From DASYML01 sp036009045 (lineage in GTDB: Bacteria > Acidobacteriota > Blastocatellia > Pyrinomonadales > Pyrinomonadaceae): a stretch of DNA of 35,071 bases. Below are positions 7,949 through 16,317 of the stretch, in pieces. The position numbers and the translations under genes were made by a program. The stretch spans positions 1 through 35,071 of the forward strand of contig DASYML010000061.1 in NCBI GenBank assembly GCA_036009045.1, read 5' to 3'. The number at the start of each line of letters is the position of its first letter. Position 1 is the first letter of the stretch. The notes under the pieces are model-generated. The model saw only the letters and a list, made by a program, of their open reading frames with translations. It made no database searches and had not been told where the DNA came from.

Positions 7949-10900
7949 TTAGCTCTTCTTACTACTCTTCTTACTACTCTTCCTGCTGCTCTTTACGATA
8001 CCCTTTGCGCCGCTCTTCTGGCTGCTCTTCCGGCTGCCCTTCGCTGCTTTCGTTGACTGCTGGCGCGTGCCGCCCGTGTCCGTGGCTAAAGCCTTTCTAT
8101 CGCCATCAGGGTCGGGCGCGTGCTCCTGCCCGGGGGTGGAGTAGAAGATTTCAAAGTAAGGATTTCCGTAATGCTGGTATGCGCCCCAGGTGGTCCTGCC
8201 GTTGGAGGTTGACGCAATCTGGATACGCGCGTCTTTAATGGCATGGTGCATCATCTTGGCTTCGCCCTTGACCGGACGGCTGCCGGGATTTTTTAAATCA
8301 ACTTTAATGCCGAGCAGCCCTGAGTAAAGCGTGAGCGCAAATTCGCGTGCGGCGACATCATCAACGGGCCAGGCCGTGCAGACGAAATTCGCCACGCCGC
8401 GCGCGAAGAAGGCTTCTGCGAAACTCGGAGCGAGATCAACCGAGCGGTCCTCCGAGCGGTCTGGAGTGATGCCGGATTCGCAGGCATTGGAAAAGACGAA
8501 CTTTGGAATCCGGTCAATGCGATTAAGCTCCGTGGCCGAGAGCACTTCTTTCTTCGCCACGTTGAAGACCCAGCCGGACAGCGCAGGGTCTTCGCCCCAC
8601 CTGTAAACGCAATGACCCGCGAAGTGGAGCACGTCGTACTGGCGCACGAGCAGTTCGCGTAGCACGTTGGTGCGCGTCGCTTCGAGCGGACCGAAGAGCC
8701 GCGTCACTTCGACCCGCGTCGTGTCCGTATAGTCCTTGTAAATCGTATTGTAGCTCTCGAAGAGGTCTGCGACCGCGACTCCCTCTTCCTGCGCGCCGGG
8801 CAGGTGCGCGTCCGGCGCGGGGTCCGCGATGACCAGTACGTGCAGCACGCGGCGCGGCGGCGGGGGCGGCTCCGGCGGCGGCGCAAATATGGTTCGCAGT
8901 TGACGTGTAAACCCACGGCTGGTTCCGAGAAACTGGTTCGGATTAAAGTCGCCTGGGCCATCGTTGTTGGAAGAGTTCTGTAGAGAGGGAGACAACTCCG
9001 GCTGCGCGACCATCTCCCAGTGTATGCGAGCCGTCGTCGCATCGAGCACCATCACGAGCGGCGCTGTGTTGTTATAAAGTTGGCGACGCAACTCGTCCGG
9101 GATGAGCAGTTCTTCCAGAAAGCGCCCGCGTTCCAACTGCATGGCGGGCTTCTGCTCACCCGCCAGTTCGTCGTTAGCCTGCATGACCACCGTCGGGTCC
9201 AGCGTCACCTCGCGTTCCGGGACGGAAGCCGTGTCTGTAATCGCGCCGAAGCGATAAGTCTTTCGCGCCGCATCCAGACCGAGCGTGACGCGCGTCGGGA
9301 GTGTTCTTGATTTAGTGTCCCTGCTGAAATTTCCATCGAGTTTCTTCCAACGATTTTTCAGATCGTTCTGTGCTTTTTCGAGTCCATCCTCCTTGATGGT
9401 CTTCATCTTCTGTGGAGAAGGCCCGAAGTACTCAATCGCCAGGTCCTCGTCCTCTTTATTCTTTTTTTCTTTTTTGAGCAGGTCGTCCATCTCCGGGATA
9501 CGGCTCGGATCATATTCGACGAAGGTGATGCGACGGAGGCTGTGGCCGACATCGGAAGCAGACCCCGTGAGGGCACGCCGGATGCCTTCCATCCAGGCCG
9601 CGACCGCCTCTGTTAAAGAGAGATTGCCCGCGCCCGTCCCGATTAAGACCGTCGCCAGGTGGCGCTTGTTCAAGCGGCCCAGCGACCAGCACAACTCTCG
9701 CGCCAGCACGGTCAACTCCGGCCCGCCAAAACGCCCAGGCTCACCCATCCCCACGATAGCTATGATGCGCTCGGTCGTCGCTCCGCCTTTGCCGTGACGC
9801 GCGCGCGGGTCCGGCATCAGGAAGGGTTGGCCCAGCCTGCCGTGAATGATGCCCCGGTTTGTGTACTGCGTCAGAATCAAGTGTGAAATATCATTCTCAT
9901 TCGGATCGCCGCCGGGCTTATCGCTCTTGAGCGCGGCGCTGATGGCGATGTCCAGTAGTTTCTCTGCGGCTGCCGGTTGGACGCCTATGTAATGGCCGAC
10001 GGAGATGACATCTACGGGATAGTTTCCAAAATCACCGTCCGCGCCATCTTTTTTACTGGTGCGTGTGCGTTCGTAGTCGAGCGTCTGAATCCCGCCATGA
10101 ACCAGCCCGATCTCTAGCTGGACCTGATCATTCGTCGTCCGGTTCAACGCATAATTGACGGACACCGCCTGCTCGTCGCTGTGAGAAGAGAGAAAGCCGC
10201 GCGTGATGTTCTCTTCGACTTTGCGCTCTTCTGGACTGAGGCGCACGTCAGTCGGCGTTCCCTCCGTCACCTTGCGGTCAGACGGGAGCGGCCCGGTAGA
10301 GAATTGCGGGGCCAGCCCGCGACTGCTTCCCATCCGGCGCAGAGAGATGCCCAGTTGGTCCTCCTCCACCTTCTGTTTCTCTAACTGCTTTTTCATCGCC
10401 TCCTCTGCAAGCTGCTTGCTCATCGCTTCATTTGTCGCCTGCGTTTCGCCCACTGGCAGACTGCGAGTCTTGGCTCGCGCCAGATCGGAATCGAGAGCGT
10501 TGGTCTTGCCGGTTTGCAGCAACTCGTCGAGCGCCCCCAGAATCTCCGAGTTGGTGGACAGGTTGCCGTGGTCGTCCCTGATGTAATAGGTCTGGACGGG
10601 CTTCTTTCCCTGAGAGTCCTGGAGCAATCCGAGCAGGTGCGGAACCCGTCCATCGCCGTCCATCGTCACTTCGTAAGAGTCCGTCGAGTCCAGCTTCTGC
10701 CAGTTTCCCTTCAAGTCTTTCTTAATGCCAGAGTAAGTCGGCTGGTCAAAGCCCGCGACGTAGACCATGCGCCTGGCGTCAACCACATCGCGCAAAAACT
10801 CATGGCTCTGGCGCGCGGTCGTGAGGTGTTGCGGCGGCACGTTGTATCCGCTGTAGGTCGCGGCATCATAGAGCGGCAACATCTCCGGCATAATCTCCGG

Positions 10901-11725
10901 CGAGGGGAGCATTTGATAGGAGCCGACGAACGAATTGAAAGTCAGGAGCAGGTCCTGCATGTTGTGGCGCAGGTCCAGAACGGAGAGTTTCCTGACCAGG
11001 CCCTCTATGCCAGTGATGACCTGTGGGATAGCGAACGAGCCGTAGTTCGGCGTGCCGAGCATGACCAGCCTGCCGCCCGCTGTGCCAGCCGCTCTCTTGG
11101 TCGCCGCATCGCCTGCGTCCCACATCTTCTCCCAGCGCTCTCCATATTTTTTGATGAACGTGCGCGCCACGAGACCGCCCATCGAGTGCGCGACGATGTG
11201 AACCGCGTTCTCGCCGCCGAACCATTCGTTAATCTTCGCGTTCAAGTCGTCTGCGGCCATGCTGAGGTCTTTGCGCCAGTCGAACCAGAAGGCGTGTGTG
11301 TTCCAGTTCTCGGAGAGTGAGAGCAGCAGTTCGCCGTAGTATCGCTTCATGATGCCGCTGGCCGAGACTTTGAACTTTCCGTTGTAGTCGCCGCGCCCGT
11401 CATCGTTGAGGCGCAGGCGGTCCAGCCAGCCGCGCATGATGCGAAAAGCGTTGACCCAGGTGATGTCTCCGTTGCCCCCGCTGCTGACGGACAACTCCGC
11501 GCCCATGATGCCGTGAATGACGACGACATTCCCTTTCGGCTTGCGGTCCAGGCCGCGCGACATCCTGCGCTTCAAGGCCATGCTATGCATGCGCTGGTAT
11601 CGCTGCTCGCCCAGATGCGTGCGTAAAGCCTTCTCTTCGTCATACGACGGGTGCATCAGGATATTCGCCAGTTCTTCGGAACCGGACTGCTCAACTTCTG
11701 TGATAAAAGCTCTCTCATCAAACAT
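7949..11725 (-). CDS. Alpha/beta hydrolase - CHAT caspase-like protease fusion with Lys/Ser-rich tail
   Basis: The protein has 1258 residues from the ATG at 11725. An AGGAG six bases upstream makes this start better than the in-frame ATG at 11758. Residues about 55-400 are an alpha/beta hydrolase of the lipase/PGAP1-LCAT type, with oxyanion segment VVIHGIMGAEL, nucleophile elbow VAHSMGG (S181), acid in GDGRVP (D358) and histidine in DDHGNLSTN (H386), so the triad is complete. Residues 410-460 are charged and probably helical. Residues about 505-720 are a glycine-rich domain I cannot name (IVGMGEPGRFGGPELTVLARELC). A proline-rich linker (PPPEPPPPP) precedes the CHAT domain (about 980-1190), with HFAGHC (H1038) and SNACESG (C1082) as the catalytic dyad. 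The final 30 residues are nearly all K, S, R and G. There is no signal peptide, so it is probably cytoplasmic. It appears to be a single-gene unit. Confidence 0.88.
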   Translation of the reverse strand: MFDERAFITEVEQSGSEELANILMHPSYDEEKALRTHLGEQRYQRMHSMALKRRMSRGLDRKPKGNVVVIHGIMGAELSVSSGGNGDITWVNAFRIMRGWLDRLRLNDDGRGDYNGKFKVSASGIMKRYYGELLLSLSENWNTHAFWFDWRKDLSMAADDLNAKINEWFGGENAVHIVAHSMGGLVARTFIKKYGERWEKMWDAGDAATKRAAGTAGGRLVMLGTPNYGSFAIPQVITGIEGLVRKLSVLDLRHNMQDLLLTFNSFVGSYQMLPSPEIMPEMLPLYDAATYSGYNVPPQHLTTARQSHEFLRDVVDARRMVYVAGFDQPTYSGIKKDLKGNWQKLDSTDSYEVTMDGDGRVPHLLGLLQDSQGKKPVQTYYIRDDHGNLSTNSEILGALDELLQTGKTNALDSDLARAKTRSLPVGETQATNEAMSKQLAEEAMKKQLEKQKVEEDQLGISLRRMGSSRGLAPQFSTGPLPSDRKVTEGTPTDVRLSPEERKVEENITRGFLSSHSDEQAVSVNYALNRTTNDQVQLEIGLVHGGIQTLDYERTRTSKKDGADGDFGNYPVDVISVGHYIGVQPAAAEKLLDIAISAALKSDKPGGDPNENDISHLILTQYTNRGIIHGRLGQPFLMPDPRARHGKGGATTERIIAIVGMGEPGRFGGPELTVLARELCWSLGRLNKRHLATVLIGTGAGNLSLTEAVAAWMEGIRRALTGSASDVGHSLRRITFVEYDPSRIPEMDDLLKKEKKNKEDEDLAIEYFGPSPQKMKTIKEDGLEKAQNDLKNRWKKLDGNFSRDTKSRTLPTRVTLGLDAARKTYRFGAITDTASVPEREVTLDPTVVMQANDELAGEQKPAMQLERGRFLEELLIPDELRRQLYNNTAPLVMVLDATTARIHWEMVAQPELSPSLQNSSNNDGPGDFNPNQFLGTSRGFTRQLRTIFAPPPEPPPPPRRVLHVLVIADPAPDAHLPGAQEEGVAVADLFESYNTIYKDYTDTTRVEVTRLFGPLEATRTNVLRELLVRQYDVLHFAGHCVYRWGEDPALSGWVFNVAKKEVLSATELNRIDRIPKFVFSNACESGITPDRSEDRSVDLAPSFAEAFFARGVANFVCTAWPVDDVAAREFALTLYSGLLGIKVDLKNPGSRPVKGEAKMMHHAIKDARIQIASTSNGRTTWGAYQHYGNPYFEIFYSTPGQEHAPDPDGDRKALATDTGGTRQQSTKAAKGSRKSSQKSGAKGIVKSSRKSSKKSSKKS

Positions 11726-11758
11726 ATTGGTCTCCTGCGCTAATCTTGTGAAGTTCAT

Positions 11759-12008
11759 CTGCTACTCATCCGCCTGCTCAATGGTCGCTGCTGGAATCGT
11801 CAGTTGGCGCAACGCGACCGGCGCTCTGTAAACTGGCTTTGTGGTCCAATTAAGTGATGATCATCGCGGCTGTCTGGCAGCGCGCGTGAGCGGTCTTGAA
11901 GACAAAAGCAAGGCCCATCCTGGCGAGAACTGACCGGAAGGCTGAGTTATTCAAAACTACTGCGGCTTATACTCCTGACCTTTTCTCATGTCAATAAAAA
12001 AGGTAATG
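11759..12008. other. Intergenic region upstream of the hydrolase-CHAT gene
   Basis: About 250 bases of moderately AT-rich DNA. It should hold the promoter of the CHAT fusion gene (leftward), but no clear sigma-70 boxes were identified. No open frame with a ribosome binding site was seen. Confidence 0.4.
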
Positions 12009-12181
12009 AGTAAGTTTGGTCTTGAGTGAATCGGACAGTGAGATTCACCACCGCAGACACAAGGGACACAGAGTCAGCACAGAGAAGAAGATTCAATAAC
12101 TCTGTGCGTCCTCTATGCGCTCTGTGTCTGCGGTGTTGAACTCATCTTTCATACTCGCTCAACTTAAATTGACCCAATACT
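12009..12181. repeat. MITE-like palindromic repeat, copy 4
   Basis: The core (12044-12140) has TTCACCACCGCAGACACAAGG facing the CTCTGTGTCTGCGGTGTTGAA arm. The outer ends begin AGTAAG and end AATACT, an imperfect terminal inverted repeat. The left inner flank (GAGTGAATCGGACAGTGAG) is the inverted form of the right flank of the copy at 1.43-1.60 kb. Confidence 0.75.
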
Positions 12182-12219
12182 AAAAAGGTCCGGCAACCGG
12201 CCCGCCGCAGCAAGCAACT

Positions 12220-12276
12220 AAGGGGGTCCGGCGAGAGACAATCGAATGGGGTCAGGTTGTCCGCCGATAGCCCCTT
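12220..12276 (+). promoter_or_regulatory. Nested hairpin upstream of the radical SAM gene
   Basis: Three stems nest in register: AAGGGG (12220-12225) with CCCCTT (12271-12276), CGGCG (12229-12233) with CGCCG (12262-12266), and GACAA (12237-12241) with TTGTC (12257-12261). There is no T-run after it. It could be a leader structure of the downstream gene, about 150 bases away. It matches no riboswitch class I recognise. Confidence 0.35.
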
Positions 12277-12310
12277 GCCTTTACCCTCCAATGCCACTAT
12301 CATGTGTCGT

Positions 12311-12324
12311 TGCAAAGCTTTGCA
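12311..12324. promoter_or_regulatory. 14-bp perfect palindrome, possible operator
   Basis: TGCAAAGCTTTGCA is a perfect 14-bp palindrome about 100 bases before the radical SAM start, in otherwise non-coding DNA. It could bind a dimeric regulator. There is no second copy to support it. Confidence 0.3.
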
Positions 12325-12424
12325 TGTTTAAGTGTGCGAAGCCGAGGCTTTTTCATCGTCATCATTTTTAGTATTCTTGGACCGTCGCGTGGCAAGCGCG
12401 GATATTTTAAGAGGAGAATCATCC

Positions 12425-14410
12425 TTGTTTAGTGACCAGTTTCGCCGGGGCGAATCCGACAAAGGCAGGTTCAGCGGAGTCAAAAGCTCTAAACTACTGT
12501 CGAACCTTTCGGATGTGGTGTGGAAAACGTTTCAGGCGGTCAACCAGCGACTGCCCGAAGGCGAGGCGATTCGCCCGCAGTGGGCACCGGGTCCACTCCT
12601 CAAATCCTACGAGCGCAGCGCGCCGCCACTCGGCTTTCCGCGCGAGACAGACAGCCTCTGCCCGCGTTGCGTCAAGGAAGTCCGCGAAAGCGTGATTAGC
12701 GGCAAGACGGCTTTGGAAACGCTCATGCACACGCATCCGGGCGAAATCAAGGCGCAGATTTTGGAGGAGAAAGGGCAGGTCATCATGCGCAAGACTTGCC
12801 CCAAGCACGGCGAGTTCACGGACGTGATGGCGACCGATCCGAAGTTTCTGGCGCGCATCGAATCACTCTTCTTCGGACGCGACTTTCGCGTTGCGGAAGA
12901 TACGCACGTCCACAAGCACGGCACGTCCAACATACAGTTCGGGCGCGGCGCGGTGCTCACTGTGGACCTCACAAATCGTTGCAACATGATGTGCAACCCC
13001 TGCTTCATGGACGCCAATCAGGTCGGCTATGTCCACGAGCCGACGTTCGAGGACACGAAAGCCATCTTAGACCGCGCGGTCTCCTTCAAACCGAAACGGC
13101 AGGTCATCATTCTCTTCTCCGGCGGCGAGCCGACGCTTTCGCCTTACTATCTGGACGCCGTCGCCTATGCCAGAAAGATAGGCTTCTACAGAATCCTGGC
13201 GGCGACCAACGGCATCCGCTTCGCCGAAGACATAGAATTTTGCAAGGCCGCCAAGGCCGCCGGTCAGCACGGCGTTTATCTACAGTTCGACGGCGTCTCC
13301 GAAGAGAAGAACAAGCATCGCGGCGTCGGCAATCTCTTTGATGTCAAACTGCGCGCGATTGAGAATCTGGCGAGCGTCGGCATCAAAGTCACGCTCGTCA
13401 CCACCATCGTCAACACTATCAACAACGATGGCATCGGACAGATTGTAGAGTTCGCCGCGCAGAATATAGACAAGGTCCAGACGATAGCCTTCCAGCCAGT
13501 CTCTTTCACTGGCCGCGATGAGGACGTGCCGGACGCCGTGCGTACCAAACAGCGTTACACGCTCGCGGGGATGGCCCACGATTTAGAGGACCAGTCGGCA
13601 GGCCGTCTCAAAGCCTTGCGCGATTGGTTCCCGCTCTCTTCCTATTCTGCCTTCACGAGCGTGATGGATATGTTGCAGGGAGCGGACGCGCCGTGGGGCT
13701 GGTCCAGTTGTAACTGTCATCCGAACTGCGGCATCTTCACCCTGATGGTCGTCAATCGCCAGACGGGACAGTTCACCTCGCTCTTCGATTTCTTCGACTA
13801 CGAGCAGTTCATGAAGGATGTCGCGGTCATCACGGACACGGCGCGCGGCAAGAAACTCTCTTACGCGCAACTGGGGATGGCGATTATGCGTAACTTCGAC
13901 GCGGCGCGCGCGCCCGAAGGCTTCCCCATTTCGCAGATCATCAATCTCTTCAAGCCGTCTTCGACCAACTCCAACTCTGACCGCAACGACCGCATGAAGA
14001 CGCAGGTGCAAGCGCAGGCAGACAGCGACCCGAACGACATCTGGCGCGTCCTCTGCGTCGAGGGGATGTGGTTTCAGGACCTCTTCAACTACGATTTCCG
14101 CCGCACGGAGATGTGCGTCATTCCTTACGGCACGCAGGAGGGCGAAATTTCCTTCTGCGCCTACAACACTGGTGTCGGCTGGCGGCAGATTATAGAGAAC
14201 ATGCACAAGACGGCCAACCTCGCAGAGTGGTACGAAGAGCATGGACGCCACGCCGTCTACGCCAAGGGCAAGGCAGTGCCTCTGCGGACCACCAAACACA
14301 CGCTCAGCCTGCCCATCATCAACCAGGTTCTGGCAGAAGATCGTGACGGCGAGCCTGCGGCGAACGTGACGCCCTACCTCATCGAAGAGGAAGAGGCAGC
14401 GAGAGTTTAA
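12425..14410 (+). CDS. Tes/MSS-like radical SAM protein (possible membrane-spanning lipid synthase)
   Basis: The protein has 661 residues from a TTG at 12425, preceded by AAGAGGAGA eight bases upstream; the in-frame GTG at 12332 has no such site. Residues about 76-130 hold a small Cys-rich domain (LCPRCVKEV, C79/C82, and KTCPKHGEF, C125). The radical SAM core follows, with cluster motif NRCNMMCNPC (C186, C190, C193) and the SAM-binding FSGGEPTLSP. The C-terminus has SCNCHPNCG and, later, RRTEMCVIPYG plus ISFCAYNTG. A CPxC...CPxHG N-domain, the core and a C-terminal FCxYN segment recall the archaeal tetraether lipid synthase Tes and bacterial homologues proposed to join fatty-acid tails into diabolic acids. 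That function is inferred; other COG1964-type roles are possible. It is cytoplasmic or membrane-peripheral. Confidence 0.8.
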   Translation: MFSDQFRRGESDKGRFSGVKSSKLLSNLSDVVWKTFQAVNQRLPEGEAIRPQWAPGPLLKSYERSAPPLGFPRETDSLCPRCVKEVRESVISGKTALETLMHTHPGEIKAQILEEKGQVIMRKTCPKHGEFTDVMATDPKFLARIESLFFGRDFRVAEDTHVHKHGTSNIQFGRGAVLTVDLTNRCNMMCNPCFMDANQVGYVHEPTFEDTKAILDRAVSFKPKRQVIILFSGGEPTLSPYYLDAVAYARKIGFYRILAATNGIRFAEDIEFCKAAKAAGQHGVYLQFDGVSEEKNKHRGVGNLFDVKLRAIENLASVGIKVTLVTTIVNTINNDGIGQIVEFAAQNIDKVQTIAFQPVSFTGRDEDVPDAVRTKQRYTLAGMAHDLEDQSAGRLKALRDWFPLSSYSAFTSVMDMLQGADAPWGWSSCNCHPNCGIFTLMVVNRQTGQFTSLFDFFDYEQFMKDVAVITDTARGKKLSYAQLGMAIMRNFDAARAPEGFPISQIINLFKPSSTNSNSDRNDRMKTQVQAQADSDPNDIWRVLCVEGMWFQDLFNYDFRRTEMCVIPYGTQEGEISFCAYNTGVGWRQIIENMHKTANLAEWYEEHGRHAVYAKGKAVPLRTTKHTLSLPIINQVLAEDRDGEPAANVTPYLIEEEEAARV

Positions 14411-14630
14411 TTGGCCCTTTATTTAATTGGCCCTTTATTTTGTTCCCCGACGCGTAAATCCCTGTCGCAGAGGAGCGGACGCTGAAACGGTTTGCGCCCG
14501 CTGCTCTTCAACTTCAAGCCGCAAGGTAGTGAAAGAGCCAGGCCATGAGTTTGTCATGAACTCGTGTGTCTTCCTGGCCGCAACGGCCTCAGTGGCCCGG
14601 ACTTAATCAAATATCGAAAGGAAATTTCTC
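14411..14630. other. Intergenic region with a 16-bp tandem duplication
   Basis: AATTGGCCCTTTATTT occurs twice in direct repeat just after the radical SAM stop (14409-14440). The remainder has no gene. An AAAGGAAA ribosome binding site for the next gene lies at about 14616-14624. Confidence 0.5.
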
Positions 14631-15188
14631 ATGCACAACCTCGCAAAAATTATGCTGGCCCTGGCCTTCGCCATCGCCTGCGCCGCCGTCGCTTGCGCGC
14701 AGGACACGGCACAGCCTGCGGCCTCGCCTGAAACCAACAAGCCCACCGCAGAGGCGAAAGCCGCGAACACGGACACGACCTCGCAGGATAAAGCCACCAT
14801 CTATTTTTATCGCATCAAACAGTTCGCCGGTTCCGCGCTCGAACCTTCCGTTTACATGGACGACAAAGAGTTGGCGCGGATGGATAACGGTCGTTTCTTC
14901 GGCGTCCGCGTCGCGCCCGGCAAGCACACTTTTCGGATGGGCGATAAGCAGACCGGATTTGAAATTGACATGAAAGCGGGCCAGGATTATTACGCGAAAG
15001 TGTCGCTCGAAATGGGGATGTGGAAAGGACATGGCCGCCTGACTTTACTGCAACCGGAACAGGGCGCGTTTGAAATCAAGAAGGTCAAACCGCTCGGCGC
15101 AGACAAGATTAAAGACCGTACGCTGGTGACGATTTTCGAGGGCCGCGAGAATAAGCAGACGGCGGAAGTTCAAAGCACTAAACATTAA
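14631..15188 (+). CDS. Exported DUF2846-type protein
   Basis: The protein has 185 residues. A signal peptide covers about residues 1-24 (hydrophobic LALAFAIACAAVACA, then QDTAQP). A Thr/Ala/Pro-rich linker follows to about 48. The body (ATIYFYRIKQFAGSALEPSV, YMDDKELARMDNGRFFGVRVAPGKHTF) is the beta-rich DUF2846 module. This is a PEGA-like fold found in envelope proteins that present a short peptide on a surface, with the sequence pattern YxDxxxxxxxxNGxyxxxxxxPGxH. The function is unknown. It lies between two radical SAM genes on the same strand, but the 220-base gap before it argues for its own promoter. Confidence 0.8.
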   Translation: MHNLAKIMLALAFAIACAAVACAQDTAQPAASPETNKPTAEAKAANTDTTSQDKATIYFYRIKQFAGSALEPSVYMDDKELARMDNGRFFGVRVAPGKHTFRMGDKQTGFEIDMKAGQDYYAKVSLEMGMWKGHGRLTLLQPEQGAFEIKKVKPLGADKIKDRTLVTIFEGRENKQTAEVQSTKH

Positions 15189-15336
15189 TCGCAGAGTAAT
15201 CGTCCGGCCAAAAGTTTAGAGAGACCGAATCGCTGAAGTCCGCATTATCAAGATGGACCGGATCATGGAAGGCATGTGTGCTCCTCAAAGATTGCGCATG
15301 CTTTCCTCATCAATCATCTCTTGGGGAGTCCGAATT

Positions 15337-16191
15337 ATGAAGAAGACGCTTTCCATACTCTTATTAATGCTGCTCGCCAGTACGGCGACATCATTGCCGA
15401 GCGCGGCGTCGGCAAGGGAAACAGCGCCAGCGATCCAACAAACTCAGACAGCCGCATCCCCTCTGACTAACAAGGACGTGCAGGACATGGTCAAGTCCGG
15501 CCTCGCGCCGCAGATTATCGTCGCCAAGATCAAAGCCTCCGCCACTAATTTCGATACCTCGCCAGCGGCCTTGCAGGAGTTGAAGACGGCGGGCGTGCCC
15601 GATGTCGTCATGATGATGATGGTCCAACCCGCTGGCCCATCCGTCAGTTCAAACTCGGACGCGGGCGGCGTCGAAGTTAAAGTCGCGGACGGCACACAAC
15701 TGGAAGTCGAGTTGGCCTCGAACGTCTCTTCCAACACGGCGAAGGAGGGAGACATAGTTGATTTCACGGTGGTCAGCCCGGTCGTCGTCAACGGCCTCAC
15801 GATTATAGAGAAGGGCGCTCCGGCCAAGGCCCGCATCGCGGCGGTCAAGAAGGCGGGTTACTGGGGCAAGGCCGGGCGCGTCGGCTGGGCCATGCAGGAC
15901 GTGCTGGCGGCAGACGGCACGCGCATCCCCTTGCGCATGGAGAGCAAGTTGACTGGCGACAGCAAGGGCGGCACAGTCGCCACCGGCGTCGTCGTCACCT
16001 CCATCGTCTTCTTCCCGGCAGCGCCGTTCTGGGGATTCAAGAAGGGCAAGAACGCCGTCTTCCCTGCGGGCAAAAGATTCCCTGCCTTCGTGCATGGCGA
16101 CGTGACCATCAAGGGCAGGCCCACAAACGAGCCTGCGCCCCAACCCGTCAGCGAGAAGCCAGCGGCACCCGCTCCGGCTGCCAGGCCATAG
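15337..16191 (+). CDS. Exported two-domain protein of unknown function
   Basis: The protein has 284 residues from the ATG at 15337, with GGGGAG eight bases upstream; a longer frame from 15253 lacks this. A signal peptide covers about 1-25 (KKTLSILLLMLLASTATSLPSAAS). Residues about 38-85 form a small helical module (LTNKDVQDMVKSGLAPQIIV, then ALQELKTAGVPDVVMMMMV). It is a common envelope module in acidobacterial proteins that resembles SHOCT-like helices. Residues about 105-225 are beta-rich (DGTQLEVELASNVSSNTAKE, VGWAMQDVLAADGTRIPL), the pattern of a barrel that sets aggregate or cell-wall contacts. The last 30 residues are Pro/Ala-rich. The role is unknown; probably periplasmic or surface. 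Confidence 0.75.
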   Translation: MKKTLSILLLMLLASTATSLPSAASARETAPAIQQTQTAASPLTNKDVQDMVKSGLAPQIIVAKIKASATNFDTSPAALQELKTAGVPDVVMMMMVQPAGPSVSSNSDAGGVEVKVADGTQLEVELASNVSSNTAKEGDIVDFTVVSPVVVNGLTIIEKGAPAKARIAAVKKAGYWGKAGRVGWAMQDVLAADGTRIPLRMESKLTGDSKGGTVATGVVVTSIVFFPAAPFWGFKKGKNAVFPAGKRFPAFVHGDVTIKGRPTNEPAPQPVSEKPAAPAPAARP

Positions 16192-16218
16192 CAGAACAAG
16201 GATGAAGTAGGAAGGCGG

Positions 16219-16267
16219 AAGGATGAAAGAAAAACCATTCAACTTGCCTAATCCTTCTTTCATCCTT
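16219..16267. terminator. Inverted repeat after the exported protein gene
   Basis: AAGGATGAAAGAA (16219-16231) faces TTCTTTCATCCTT (16255-16267), a perfect 13-bp stem with a 23-base loop. It may end transcription from the left or simply be one of the GGATGAAG/CTTCATCC words common between genes here (a similar one follows 17229). Confidence 0.4.
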
Positions 16268-16317
16268 CATACTTCATAGTTCCCACTTGCTTTTGATTAC
16301 GAGTTATTTTGCCAGCG

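Noticed and set aside
10514..11320. A 268-codon open frame opposite the CHAT fusion gene
   Set aside because: It is an antisense shadow; the leftward frame contains the hydrolase motifs with a good ribosome binding site.
1..12181. CRISPR array suggested by regularly recurring CTCTGTG/CACAGAG motifs
   Set aside because: Copies are kilobases apart, inverted internally and lack spacers. No cas gene is present.
12332..12424. Longer N-terminus for the Tes-like protein from a GTG at 12332
   Set aside because: There is no ribosome binding site. The TTG at 12425 has AAGAGGAGA at correct spacing, and the extra residues look non-coding.
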